From Kribbella aluminosa (GTDB lineage Bacteria > Actinomycetota > Actinomycetes > Propionibacteriales > Kribbellaceae), in assembly GCF_017876295.1 (NCBI RefSeq), contig NZ_JAGINT010000002.1:372001-436000 (forward strand): a DNA stretch of 64,000 nt, in the 5' to 3' direction. The notes beneath the pieces were generated by a model, which did not search any database, was not told where the DNA came from, and was given only the letters and a program-made list of their open reading frames with translations. A program made the translations under genes and the position numbers. Of the stretch, positions 24,653 through 32,767 are shown piece by piece (position 1 is the stretch's first letter; the number at the start of each line of letters is the position of its first letter).

Positions 24653-25110
24653 CGGTGTTGTGTGATGCGGTGGCGGTGTTTCCTGAGGGGGTTTCGGGGA
24701 CCCTGGCTGGTTGGGGGTTGGAGCAGGCTGGGTGGAGTGCGGGTGGGCGGGAATGTTCGTGGGGGTGGGTGGTTGATGCATTTTCATGGTTATCTGGTGG
24801 TGGCGGACTCCGGTGTGATGTTGGTGGATGCGGGGGTTGGGCCGGCGGGTGGGGAGGCGGCTGAGTGGTTGGGGGTGAGTGGGCGGTTGCGGGGGTTGTT
24901 GGGGCAGGTCGGGGTGGGGGTTGAGGATGTGGATGCGGTCGTGTTGACGCATGTGCATCTGGATCATGTGGGGTGGGCGTCGGACGGGGTGCGGGCGGGG
25001 TTTCCGCGGGCGGAGTATGTCGTGCAGCGGGATGAGTTGGAGCATGTCCGGGGCGGGGTGACGTACGAGCGGCGGATCCGGCCGATCGAGGAGGCTGGGG
25101 GAGGTGCTGG
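24649..25110 (+). pseudogene. metallo-beta-lactamase-fold hydrolase remnant
   Basis: A start overlapping the Abi_2 stop leads into VTVLCDAVAVFPEGVSGTLA. A frameshift at about 24720-24760 moves the homology to LMHFHGYLVVADSGVMLVDA and the zinc motif VVLTHVHLDHVGW, then YVVQRDELEHV. After RPIEEAG (about 25110) the rest of the fold, with the remaining zinc His and Asp, is missing. The DNA is unusually rich in GGTGG and GTTG. From 25111 to 25279 I see only a short frame ending ALSSTAEPVVSAGTGDEVC, unassigned, and no gene. Confidence 0.65.
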
Positions 25111-25279
25111 CGTTGGCGGCCACGATGGGGATCCCGATCGCGGCCGCGCATCCGCATGCTGCCCTGTCGTCCACGGCCGAGCCAGTCGTCTCCGCAGGCA
25201 CCGGCGACGAGGTCTGCCCGCCGTACAGGCTCTAGCCCCCGCGGCACCGGATTGGCGGTAGTCGCCTGCGGGCACCGGC

Positions 25280-26191
25280 TTAGCGGTAGCCCGTCGTGTT
25301 GGCGGGTTTGCCGGCGTGTTCTACCTCGACGATGTAGCGCCAGGCGTCGGGGCGGCTGCCGTCCAGGTCGGTGAAGTCGTAGAGCTGGGCGAGTTCGCCG
25401 CTCGACGTGGACTTGCCGTTCCAGCGGCGTACGTCGGGGTCGGCCGCGAGTGCCGCCACCGCGCGGCCGACGTACGACGGGCTCTCGGAGATCGCGAAGT
25501 GCGGGACCTGTTCGGTCGCGTCCTGCCAGTTTTCCTCGCGGACGCCGAATCCTTCGAGCATCGCCTCGGAGCGCAACCACCCGGGCGTCAGCAGCACGGC
25601 GGTCGCGTCGTACTTGTCCAGCTCGTGCGCCAGCGCGAACGCGATCCGCCCGACCGCACCCTTCGCCAGGTCGTAGAAGAACGACACCCGATAGGTCTCC
25701 GCGTTGTACTCGGCGGTGCCGTCGGTCATCTCGATCACCAACCCGCCAGGTGACCTGATCAGCAGCGGCAACGCGTAATGCGCGGTGATCACATGCGTGT
25801 TGATGCCCAGCTCGAGCAATCGGAGCCCTCCGGCGAGGTCGCTCTCCCAGACGGTGTTGTCCCACTCGGGCTCCCCGTGCTGCCCCCAGATGTCGTTCAC
25901 GAGGATGTGCAGCGCGCCCTGCTCGCGCTCGATCCGCTCGACCAGCGCACGCACCTGCGCCGGATCCAGATGATCCACCGGTACGGCGATGCCGCGCCCG
26001 CCGGCCTTGTCGACGAGCTCCGCGGTGTCCTCGATCGTCTCCGGGCGGTCCATCTCCGATCGTCGCGCCCGCGTGCTGCGACCGGTCACGTACACGGTCG
26101 CACCGGCCGCGCCGAGCTCGACCGCGATCCCGCGCCCGGCCGCTCGGGTCGCCCCGGCGACCAGCGCCACCTTCCCCGTCAACGGCTGCAT
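25280..26191 (-). CDS. short-chain dehydrogenase/reductase
   Basis: 303 residues. The nucleotide site is VAGATRAAGRGIAVELGAAG near the N-terminus, with the catalytic YDLAK at about 170-174. The ARRSEMDRPETIEDTAELV and VNDIWGQHGEPEW segments are typical of a long SDR subgroup in actinobacteria. GGAGG six bases upstream supports the ATG. Divergent from a TetR gene with two operators between them, so it is probably inducible; substrate unknown. Confidence 0.85.
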   Translation of the reverse strand: MQPLTGKVALVAGATRAAGRGIAVELGAAGATVYVTGRSTRARRSEMDRPETIEDTAELVDKAGGRGIAVPVDHLDPAQVRALVERIEREQGALHILVNDIWGQHGEPEWDNTVWESDLAGGLRLLELGINTHVITAHYALPLLIRSPGGLVIEMTDGTAEYNAETYRVSFFYDLAKGAVGRIAFALAHELDKYDATAVLLTPGWLRSEAMLEGFGVREENWQDATEQVPHFAISESPSYVGRAVAALAADPDVRRWNGKSTSSGELAQLYDFTDLDGSRPDAWRYIVEVEHAGKPANTTGYR

Positions 26192-26205
26192 CCGTCCTCC
26201 TTATC

Positions 26206-26240
26206 CATACAACGTATGATTATGTATCATACGGCGTATG
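26206..26240. promoter_or_regulatory. paired CATAC-N3-GTATG operators
   Basis: CATAC-AAC-GTATG (26206-26218) and CATAC-GGC-GTATG (26228-26240) are two copies of one dyad, centres 22 bp apart, filling the short gap between the SDR and TetR genes. The second overlaps the TetR ATG. Two turns of spacing and identical arms indicate autoregulation by the TetR protein and control of the SDR. Confidence 0.78.
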
Positions 26241-26915
26241 GTTAACGTCGGCAAGCGTTCCGGACGGCCACGGGCAGGGGAGGAGCGCCTGAGCCGGCTC
26301 GCGATCCTGACCGCGGCGCTGCGGATCGTCGACGACGAGGGCATCGACGCGCTGACGATGCGCCGGCTCGCGGCGACGCTGCACGTCAACCCGATGTCGC
26401 TGTACCACCACCTGCCGAACAAGGCCGCCGTGCTGGCCGGCCTCGCGGAGCTGGTCTTCGCCGAGCTGGAGCTACCCGACCCGGGTCCCGCGGTGCCGTG
26501 GGACGAGCAGTTGAAGGACGCCGCCCGGGCGTACCGGAACGGGCTGCGCGCACACCCGAACCTCGCGCTCCAGGTCCTGTCCGACACCTCCGCCGTCTCG
26601 AGCGTCGTGGTGGTGACGATGGAGCCGTTCTACCGCGCGCTCGACCGCGCCGGCCTCGCGCCGCGGCAGATCTTCGAGGCCGCGAACACCCTGGTCGACT
26701 TCATCCACGGCTTCACGCTCGGCGAGACGTCCGTACAGGCAGACACCTTCGAGCTCGCCCCCGATCTGCTCGCGCGGGTCCGCGACCTGCCACCCGAGAA
26801 GGCGCCGACGCTGACCCGAATCGTCGCCGAGCTCGGCCCGGAGGGACTCGCCTACGACTTCGACAGCGGCTTCGAGTCGGGCCTTTCCACCCTGGTTGCC
26901 GGCCTCGCCCGGTAA
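26238..26915 (+). CDS. TetR-family regulator (TetR class C-terminal domain)
   Basis: 225 residues. The helix-turn-helix ALTMRRLAATLHVNPMSLYHHLPNKAAVLAGL resembles TetR/ActII-type repressors, and the C-terminal domain is of the TetR_C_1 type. Its ATG lies inside one operator, so the transcript is likely leaderless or nearly so. It represses the divergent SDR gene. The last 64 bases overlap the convergent EamA gene. Confidence 0.88.
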   Translation: MVNVGKRSGRPRAGEERLSRLAILTAALRIVDDEGIDALTMRRLAATLHVNPMSLYHHLPNKAAVLAGLAELVFAELELPDPGPAVPWDEQLKDAARAYRNGLRAHPNLALQVLSDTSAVSSVVVVTMEPFYRALDRAGLAPRQIFEAANTLVDFIHGFTLGETSVQADTFELAPDLLARVRDLPPEKAPTLTRIVAELGPEGLAYDFDSGFESGLSTLVAGLAR

Positions 26916-27763
26916 CGCGAGATCGCGACCCCGACCAGGCAGAGCCCGCCACCGGCGTACGCGAGCGGCGCCGGGCTCTCACCCAGCAGCAGCCACCCGA
27001 GGAAGATCGCGAGCGGCGGCACCAGGTACGTCGTGGCGCCCATCCGGCCCGCGGTCGTCCGCGCCAACGCATAAGCCCAAGTGGTAAAGGCGATCGCGGT
27101 CGGGAACGCGCCGAGGAACACCACCCACCACAGGGTCGACGGCCGTACCTCCCGGACCAACGCCGGCCCGAACGGCAGACACGCAATCGCGCCGATCACG
27201 CACGACAACCACGTGACCTCCAACGCGGGGAGGCGCGCGAGCAGCGGCTTCTGCGACACGACGCCGATCGCGTACGCCGCCGCGGCGATCAGACACAGCA
27301 CCACGCCCCATGTCACGGCGCTCCCGTGCGACGACGACACCCCGATCAACACCACACCACCGAACGCGACCAGACTCCCGATCACCAACCGCCGCGGGAA
27401 TCCCTCGTGCAGAAACAGACCTGCCAGCAAGGCGATCAGCAGCGGCCCGATGTTGACCAGCATCGCGGTCGTCCCCGCGTCGAGGTGCCGCTCCGCTTCG
27501 TTCAGCGCGAGGTTGTAGACCCCGAACCACAGCAACCCGCACGCCAGCAGCAACTTCCAGTCCGCCCGCTCAGGCCAACGCCGCGGTCGTATGAACACGA
27601 AGATCCCGAGCACCACGCTGCCCACCAGCAACCGGCCGAGCGACAACGCACCCGCCGAGATGTCCGCGCCGACATGCCGGATCGCGACGAACGCCGACGC
27701 CCACAACACAACCGTCACCGCGGCCGCACCGGCTGCGAGCGCACTCTGTTTCCTCATGGTCAT
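26852..27763 (-). CDS. EamA/DMT-family transporter
   Basis: 303 residues with ten membrane helices in two EamA repeats. The first begins VTVVLWASAFVAIRHVGAD and the second VVLCLIAAAAYAIGVVSQK. The segment ending MGATTYLVPPLAIFLGWLLLGE is characteristic. It probably exports a metabolite or amino-acid-like compound. Convergent overlap with the TetR gene of 64 bases. Confidence 0.87.
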   Translation of the reverse strand: MTMRKQSALAAGAAAVTVVLWASAFVAIRHVGADISAGALSLGRLLVGSVVLGIFVFIRPRRWPERADWKLLLACGLLWFGVYNLALNEAERHLDAGTTAMLVNIGPLLIALLAGLFLHEGFPRRLVIGSLVAFGGVVLIGVSSSHGSAVTWGVVLCLIAAAAYAIGVVSQKPLLARLPALEVTWLSCVIGAIACLPFGPALVREVRPSTLWWVVFLGAFPTAIAFTTWAYALARTTAGRMGATTYLVPPLAIFLGWLLLGESPAPLAYAGGGLCLVGVAISRYRARPATRVERPDSKPLSKS

Positions 27764-27792
27764 AGAACGTTTTCGATGCTCATGCTGTGAGG

Positions 27793-28866
27793 CTAGGTGT
27801 CGATTGCTTCGGCACCCGACGAACTACGCGGCGCCGCCAGCGCGAGCGGTACGACGAACGCGGTCAGCAGGACCGGCACCGTCAACGCCGCGATCAGGAC
27901 CGAGATCGGGAACCAGATCGACCCGAGCGCGAAGCCGCCGTACACGGCGATCGCCGACACCTCGGCGAACAGACCGGACACGGACGTCACGGTCGCCCGC
28001 GCCGGACCGCTGATCGCGTCCTGCAGCCGCGCCTCGGACACCACGATCACCAGTTGCAGTACGCCGTACCCGATCGCGATCGGCAGGAAGCCCCACAGGG
28101 AGCGCCCGAGCGCGCCAGTCCCGATCAGTACCGCGGTCGCCACCAGCCCGATCGTGAACGTTGCTACTGGCAACTTGTACGCCGGTCCCGCGAGCGCACC
28201 GCCGATCGCCTGCGCGGCAACGGTTCCCGCGATCAGCAACGGGATCGCCCCGTTCGCCGCGCCGGTCTCGCGGGCGAACAACGGGAAGTACTCGTCGAAC
28301 GCCAGGAACCCGCCTAGCAGCGCGACCAGCAGCACAGCCCGTCGTACGACGCGACTGGTCAGTACTTCGGATACACCCGTCCGCAGCATGTGGAAGTAGT
28401 TCGTGAAGGCGGCCTGCGTGGACTCGCGGGCGTTGTCGACCGGGCGGGCTTCGGGCAACGACCAGGCGACCGCGGCCTCGACCAGACAGCTCAGCACACT
28501 CACCACTCCGGCGAGAACGTAGCCGCCGAGGTCGAACAGTGGCGCGGCGAGGAGCGTCGCCGCCAGGTTCGCCACGAAGGCGGCGGAGCGGGCACGGCCC
28601 AGCAGGGTCGGGTAGTACTCGGCACGGCCTCGCGCGGTGAGTTCGTCGTACACGAAGGCTTCGTACGTACCGGAGATCAGCGCCGACGACGCGCCCCACA
28701 GCACGAATCCCGCCGCGAAACCGGCGAACGAGGGCAGCGCGATCCAGACGGCGTACCCGAGCCCGCTGATCAAGGCGCCGAGGATCAGCAGCTTGCGTCG
28801 CGAGTACGTGTCCGCCCAGGCGCCCGACGGGATCTCGAGCACGAATCCGGTCGCGGACCAGATCAC
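27793..28866 (-). CDS. MFS transporter with unresolved 5' end
   Basis: From GTG 28866 the protein has 357 residues, but homology-like sequence continues in frame upstream: NALHDFIPLYPLYQLLFKDH and LSPAQISLLF, the first transmembrane helix and loop of an MFS carrier. That stretch reaches about 28990 with no ATG, GTG or TTG and a TGA just before it. A TTG one frame away at about 29001 would join it if one base were removed. The family signature EIPSGAWADTYSRRKLL is present. This may be a recent frameshift, a sequencing error, or a rare start codon. Confidence 0.72.
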   Translation of the reverse strand: MIWSATGFVLEIPSGAWADTYSRRKLLILGALISGLGYAVWIALPSFAGFAAGFVLWGASSALISGTYEAFVYDELTARGRAEYYPTLLGRARSAAFVANLAATLLAAPLFDLGGYVLAGVVSVLSCLVEAAVAWSLPEARPVDNARESTQAAFTNYFHMLRTGVSEVLTSRVVRRAVLLVALLGGFLAFDEYFPLFARETGAANGAIPLLIAGTVAAQAIGGALAGPAYKLPVATFTIGLVATAVLIGTGALGRSLWGFLPIAIGYGVLQLVIVVSEARLQDAISGPARATVTSVSGLFAEVSAIAVYGGFALGSIWFPISVLIAALTVPVLLTAFVVPLALAAPRSSSGAEAIDT

Positions 28867-29080
28867 GAACAGCAGCGAGATCTGGGCAGGCGACAGCCCG
28901 TGGTCCTTGAAGAGCAGCTGGTACAGCGGGTAGAGCGGGATGAAGTCGTGCAGCGCGTTGACCGCGACGATGCGGGCCGACAGCGCTCGGTCAGAAGGTC
29001 AACGATGCGGAGGGCTCATGTCGTCGACGATACCGGTAAATGACGCGCGGCACCCGGGGAACATCCGTCAGAGTAGAGCG

Positions 29081-29956
29081 ATGGGAGACGTCAGCGGACG
29101 GTTCTGGGCGAAATTGCCGGACGGCAGCCGGGACGCCTTGGTGAGCGGGTTGAGTCAGTCCGAGCTGCAGTCCGTCCTGCTCGACGTGACCCGCGAGCGG
29201 GCCGCCAACGTGAAGCCGGCGCGGCTGCTGCAACGCTGGAAGCAGGACCGGTTCGTCTGGCCGTCGACGGCCGACCCGCGGCAGCTGGTGAAGACGCAGC
29301 AGCGGCTGTGGGAGCTGCTGCCGGAGAAGTTCGCCGGCGTACAGCTGTCGCCGCTCGCGCCGCTCGGGACGTGCTCCGCGGTCGCGACGATCAACCAGCA
29401 CCAGATCGTCAGCACGATCCGCGGTACCGAGGTGGCGAGCGATCCGACCAACGAGCTGGCGATCGAGGCCGCCGTACGTCGGCGCGCCGGGGAGGAGCGG
29501 GTGCATCTGGCCGCCTGCCAGCGGGTGGTTCGCGCGCAACCGTTCGACACGCCGGGGTTCGCGGCGCACTTCGAGCTGTTCGTGCTGGTGTCGAGCGCGC
29601 GGGACACCGGGTCGTTCCGGACCGAGGCGGAGATGCTGATCGACCACCTGGACTTCTGGCACGCCGTACTGGGTGAGAAGGCCGAGCTGCGCTTCACCGC
29701 GTTCAAGGAGTCCGGGCTGCGGGACCGGATCGACGACACGGTCCGTCCGGCGCTCGGGGTGCCGTTCACCGAGGACGCCGAGCGGACGAAGAGCGCGAAC
29801 TACTACGCCGGTACCGCGCTCGGGATCGGCGTCGCCGGCAACGAGATCGGCGACGGCGGGTTCACCACCTGGACCGCGGACCTCCTCGGCGACGCTAAGG
29901 AGCGCTGTCTGACGTCGTGCGTGTCGACCGAATTCCTGACCGCTATCGAAGCTTGA
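29081..29956 (+). CDS. uncharacterised protein with an aminoacyl-tRNA-synthetase-like stretch
   Basis: 291 residues from the ATG at 29081. I do not recognise a named family. The central stretch runs RLWELLPEKFAGVQLSPLAP, LGTCSAVATI, IRGTEVASDPTNELAIEAA, and has the feel of a class II synthetase-like or HisZ-like fold with conserved Gly-Thr, Arg and Asp-Pro-Thr-Asn. It then gives CQRVVRAQPFDTPGFAAHFE and ends with a Cys-containing tail. No signal or membrane segment. It overlaps the convergent GNAT gene by 14 bases. Confidence 0.72.
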   Translation: MGDVSGRFWAKLPDGSRDALVSGLSQSELQSVLLDVTRERAANVKPARLLQRWKQDRFVWPSTADPRQLVKTQQRLWELLPEKFAGVQLSPLAPLGTCSAVATINQHQIVSTIRGTEVASDPTNELAIEAAVRRRAGEERVHLAACQRVVRAQPFDTPGFAAHFELFVLVSSARDTGSFRTEAEMLIDHLDFWHAVLGEKAELRFTAFKESGLRDRIDDTVRPALGVPFTEDAERTKSANYYAGTALGIGVAGNEIGDGGFTTWTADLLGDAKERCLTSCVSTEFLTAIEA

Positions 29957-30344
29957 GCAGGCCGGCGTCGGTCGGGCGAAAGCCGCAGGCGTCGAGGTAG
30001 AACGCGGTCAAGTGCGGCTCGAAGTCCACGTGCAACCACTCGCAGCCGGCGTTGCGCGCCTCCTCGGCCGCGGACAGCACGAGCTGCTTGCCGATGCCAC
30101 GCCGGCCGTGGTCCGGGTGTACGGCGGTGTCCAGCACGAACGCGTGGGCCCCGCCGTCCCAGCACACCTGCACAAACCCAACCAGCTGATCGTCGCTGAA
30201 GGCACCCACCCAGCTCAGCGCCCACCGATCCAGCCGCTCGCCCCAGGGCTGAACGTCAAGCCCACCGTCGAAAGCGGCCGCATGCAGGGCGGACAACTCC
30301 TGGTCGTCGACTGTGAACCGTACGACGTACTTCGTGTGAGTCAC
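29943..30344 (-). CDS. GNAT N-acetyltransferase
   Basis: 133 residues. The acetyl-CoA binding motif HPDHGRRGIGKQLVLSAAEEA and the preceding strand AFVLDTAVHP are clear, with FYLDACGFRPTDAGL at the C-terminus. Small cytosolic acetyltransferase of unknown substrate. Confidence 0.84.
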   Translation of the reverse strand: MTHTKYVVRFTVDDQELSALHAAAFDGGLDVQPWGERLDRWALSWVGAFSDDQLVGFVQVCWDGGAHAFVLDTAVHPDHGRRGIGKQLVLSAAEEARNAGCEWLHVDFEPHLTAFYLDACGFRPTDAGLLKLR

Positions 30345-30368
30345 CCGGTCAGGCTAGATACATCGGTT

Positions 30369-30725
30369 CTACGCGACGAGGGTGTAGGCCGTCGGGATCG
30401 ACGAGTAGGTACGGGGGCCGGATGGGATTCGGTGGGTGGTGCGGTCCTCGACGCGGATGGCGGCGGTCTGGAGGTGGACGGGGAGCGTCGAGCGGACCGC
30501 GGTGGTCAGGTCGAACTGCACCTCGGCCAGCAGGTCGGTGAGCTCGAGCTCGAGGGCCCGGCAGATCGCCGCGAGGATCTCCGAGGACGGCTCCTTGCGG
30601 CCGCGCTCGATCTCGGACAGGTACGGCACCGACACCTGGGCCGACTCGGCGAGCTCACGCAAGGTGATGCCCCGCTCGCGCCGCAGCCGGCGGAAAACGC
30701 TTCCGATCACCTGGCGTAGCAACAC
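30369..30725 (-). CDS. XRE-family regulator of the ClgR/PopR type
   Basis: 118 residues from the GTG at 30725, which has GAGGAGGG seven bases upstream; a longer frame from ATG 30770 lacks a ribosome site. The helix-turn-helix RGITLRELAESAQVSVPYLSEIERGRKEPSSEILAAICRAL closely resembles ClgR-like regulators, which control Clp protease genes in actinobacteria. The exact targets here are unknown. A 17-bp dyad upstream is a good autoregulatory site. Confidence 0.8.
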   Translation of the reverse strand: MLLRQVIGSVFRRLRRERGITLRELAESAQVSVPYLSEIERGRKEPSSEILAAICRALELELTDLLAEVQFDLTTAVRSTLPVHLQTAAIRVEDRTTHRIPSGPRTYSSIPTAYTLVA

Positions 30726-30802
30726 GTCTGGCCCTCCTCGCCTCCGGATGTCCTGTACCGAGTGTGCCATCCCCGACAGTCCGCCCGCCCCAGATCTGCC
30801 CT

Positions 30803-30819
30803 GAGCAGACTTTCTGCTC
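30803..30819. promoter_or_regulatory. GAGCAGA-CTT-TCTGCTC dyad upstream of XRE gene
   Basis: A perfect 7-bp inverted repeat with 3-base spacer, 78 bases upstream of the chosen XRE start. Size and position suit an operator of the XRE protein, though it could also be a small hairpin. Confidence 0.5.
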
Positions 30820-30829
30820 TGCGCAAAAT

Positions 30830-30892
30830 CAACTTTGAGAAGCCACCGACCACGCGCGGCGCGCGAAAGTGGTCGGTGCGTTCTCAAAGTTG
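30830..30892 (-). terminator. intrinsic terminator of the PLP enzyme gene
   Basis: CAACTTTGAGAA (30830-30841) plus ACCGACCAC (30845-30853) pair with GTGGTCGGT (30869-30877) plus TTCTCAAAGTTG (30881-30892), a 24-bp stem with one 3-base internal mismatch. On the minus strand ATTTTG follows. The stem includes the stop codon of the PLP enzyme gene. Confidence 0.75.
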
Positions 30893-32044
30893 CTCGGTGA
30901 GGGTGGCGAGTGCGGTGGCGAGGTCAGTGGTGAGGTCTTCGGGGTCCTCGAGGCCTAGGCTCAGGCGGAGGAGGCCGTCGCCCGGCTTGGCCTCCGGGGT
31001 GACCAGGCGGTGGGTCAGGGCCGCCGGGTGCTGGATGAGCGTGTCCACGCCGCCGAGCGACACCGCGTGCGTGATCAGCTTCAGCCGGCTCGCCACCCGG
31101 GACGCCGCCGTGTACCCGCCGCTGACCGTGAACGCGAGCACCGCACCGGGCCCCGACTGCTGCCGTCCGATCAGGCCGGACGGATCGTTCAGGCCCGGGT
31201 AGTAGACCCGCTCGACCGACGGCTGCGCGGACAGCCAGTCCGCGACCTTGATCGCGGTCGCTTGTTGCGCCCGGACTCGCACCGGCAGCGTCTGCAGTCC
31301 CCGATGCAGTTCGTACGCCGCCAGCGGGTGCAGCAGGCCACCGGTCACGGCGCGGATCTGCCGGAGCCGGCCAACCCACTCGACACCGGCCGCGACGACG
31401 CCACCCATCACGTCGCCGTGACCGCCGAGGTACTTCGTTGCCGAGTGCAGCACCAGGCTCGCCCCGTGCCGGGCCGGCTGCTGCAGCACCGGCGTCGCGA
31501 AGGTGTTGTCCACCAGCAGCGGTACGTCGCCGGCCGCGGTCACGACGTACCGGAGGTCGACGAGGTCCACCGTCGGGTTGGCCGGCGTCTCGACGATCAC
31601 CAGGCCGGTGTCCGGGCGGATCGCGGCCGCGACCTCATCGGGTTGTGCATAGCTGACAGTTGTCCCCAGGAGACCTGTGGATAACAGGTGGTCGGTGCCG
31701 CCGTACAGCGGTCGTACGGCGACCACGTGCGGACGGCCCGCGGCCACGGTGGCGAGCAGGCAGGCGGTCAGCGCGGCCATGCCGGAGCCGAAGGCGACCG
31801 CGCCGTCGGTGTGCTCGAGCTCGGCCAGCGCGTCCTCGAAGCGGGCGACGTTCGGGTTCCACAGGCGCTGGTAGACGAGGCTTCCGCCGTCCGGGGCGCG
31901 GCCCTGCGTGAGTTCGTCGTACGACGCGCCGCCGGTGTCGACGTCGGGCAGCGGATAGGTCGTGGACAGGTCGATCGGCGGGACGTGGACGCCGCGCGCG
32001 GTCAGGTCGTCGCGGCCGGCGTGTACCGCCCGGGTGTCCAACAT
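30884..32044 (-). CDS. cystathionine gamma-lyase/synthase-family PLP enzyme
   Basis: 386 residues from the ATG at 32044 (GGAGG five bases upstream). A trans-sulfuration-type PLP enzyme: YQRLWNPNVARFEDALAELE, GSGMAALTA, VETPANPTVDLVD and the Schiff-base Lys in HSATKYLGGHGDVMGG. The C-terminal SLGGVDTLIQHPA is typical of gamma-lyases and gamma-synthases. It acts on cystathionine, homocysteine, methionine or O-acylhomoserine; which one cannot be decided. It is divergent from an Lrp/AsnC gene, the usual partner of amino-acid degrading lyases. Confidence 0.88.
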   Translation of the reverse strand: MLDTRAVHAGRDDLTARGVHVPPIDLSTTYPLPDVDTGGASYDELTQGRAPDGGSLVYQRLWNPNVARFEDALAELEHTDGAVAFGSGMAALTACLLATVAAGRPHVVAVRPLYGGTDHLLSTGLLGTTVSYAQPDEVAAAIRPDTGLVIVETPANPTVDLVDLRYVVTAAGDVPLLVDNTFATPVLQQPARHGASLVLHSATKYLGGHGDVMGGVVAAGVEWVGRLRQIRAVTGGLLHPLAAYELHRGLQTLPVRVRAQQATAIKVADWLSAQPSVERVYYPGLNDPSGLIGRQQSGPGAVLAFTVSGGYTAASRVASRLKLITHAVSLGGVDTLIQHPAALTHRLVTPEAKPGDGLLRLSLGLEDPEDLTTDLATALATLTEQL

Positions 32045-32060
32045 GAGAGCCTCCTCCGCC

Positions 32061-32165
32061 TGTGGATAACTGAGGTGACTGTGGAATCTTCTGCGGGACA
32101 GGCGCAATAGTTCCGAAGAAAATTCGTCCACAGGGTCGTCCACATGCTGTGGATTCTGTGGATGG
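32061..32165. promoter_or_regulatory. cluster of six TCCACA (DnaA-box-like) sites
   Basis: Nine-mers ending in TCCACA (either strand) occur at 32061, 32080, 32124, 32136, 32148 and 32157. They include TTATCCACA and two copies of TCGTCCACA, all between the divergent PLP-enzyme and Lrp genes. Another TTATCCACA lies at 31676-31684 inside the PLP gene. Four of the six fit the actinobacterial DnaA-box pattern YY(G/A/C)TCCACA as I recall it. They could titrate or bind DnaA, or be sites for the adjacent Lrp protein. Confidence 0.55.
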
Positions 32166-32181
32166 CCCTACAGTAGGTGGC

Positions 32182-32688
32182 ATGCCGAAGGATCGTCGGA
32201 GCCCGGGGCCGGCTCCGCGGCCGGTCCCGGACGGGCTCGACGACGTGGACCGGCAGCTGGTCCAGCTGCTCACGGCCGACGGCCGGATGCCGAACAACGC
32301 GCTCGCCGAGGCAGTCGGCCTCGCGCCGTCGACCTGCCTGACCCGGGTCCGCTCGTTACGCGAACGCGGGGTGATCCGTGGCTTCCACGCCGACGTGGAT
32401 CTGGCCGCGCTCGGCCAGCCGCTCCAGGCGCTGATCGCGATCCGGATCGGCGCGCACTCCCGCGACGAGATCGACCGGTTCCGCACCAAGGTGCCCCGGC
32501 TGCCCGGGGTGCTCTCGCTGTTCCATGTCAGCGGCGCGAACGACTACCTGCTGCACGTGTCCGCGAGCACGCCCGACGCGCTCCGCGAGTTCGTCCTCAA
32601 CCACCTGACCGCGGATCCCGCGGTCACGCACGCCGAAACGAGCCTGATCTTCGAGCACGTCCGGGCGACGCCGGACGTGCGGCACTGA
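32182..32688 (+). CDS. Lrp/AsnC-family regulator
   Basis: 168 residues from ATG 32182 (AGGTGG upstream). A proline-rich start is followed by the Lrp helix-turn-helix (LLTADGRMPNNALAEAVGLAPSTCLTRVRSLRERGVIRGF) and the RAM effector domain (LIAIRIGAHSRDEIDRF to VTHAETSLIFEHV). It probably senses an amino acid and controls the divergent PLP enzyme gene. Confidence 0.9.
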   Translation: MPKDRRSPGPAPRPVPDGLDDVDRQLVQLLTADGRMPNNALAEAVGLAPSTCLTRVRSLRERGVIRGFHADVDLAALGQPLQALIAIRIGAHSRDEIDRFRTKVPRLPGVLSLFHVSGANDYLLHVSASTPDALREFVLNHLTADPAVTHAETSLIFEHVRATPDVRH

Positions 32689-32767
32689 TCAACCTCGGGC
32701 ACACCAGGCAGGTAAGGCTGGAGCGCACCGCCCGGCGGCCGGTTGGTGAGTGGCGCAGGTCCGCGAA

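Noticed and set aside
32061..32165. Chromosomal replication origin
   Set aside because: The DnaA-box-like cluster has no dnaA, dnaN or other origin genes nearby and no AT-rich unwinding element. It is reported only as a box cluster.
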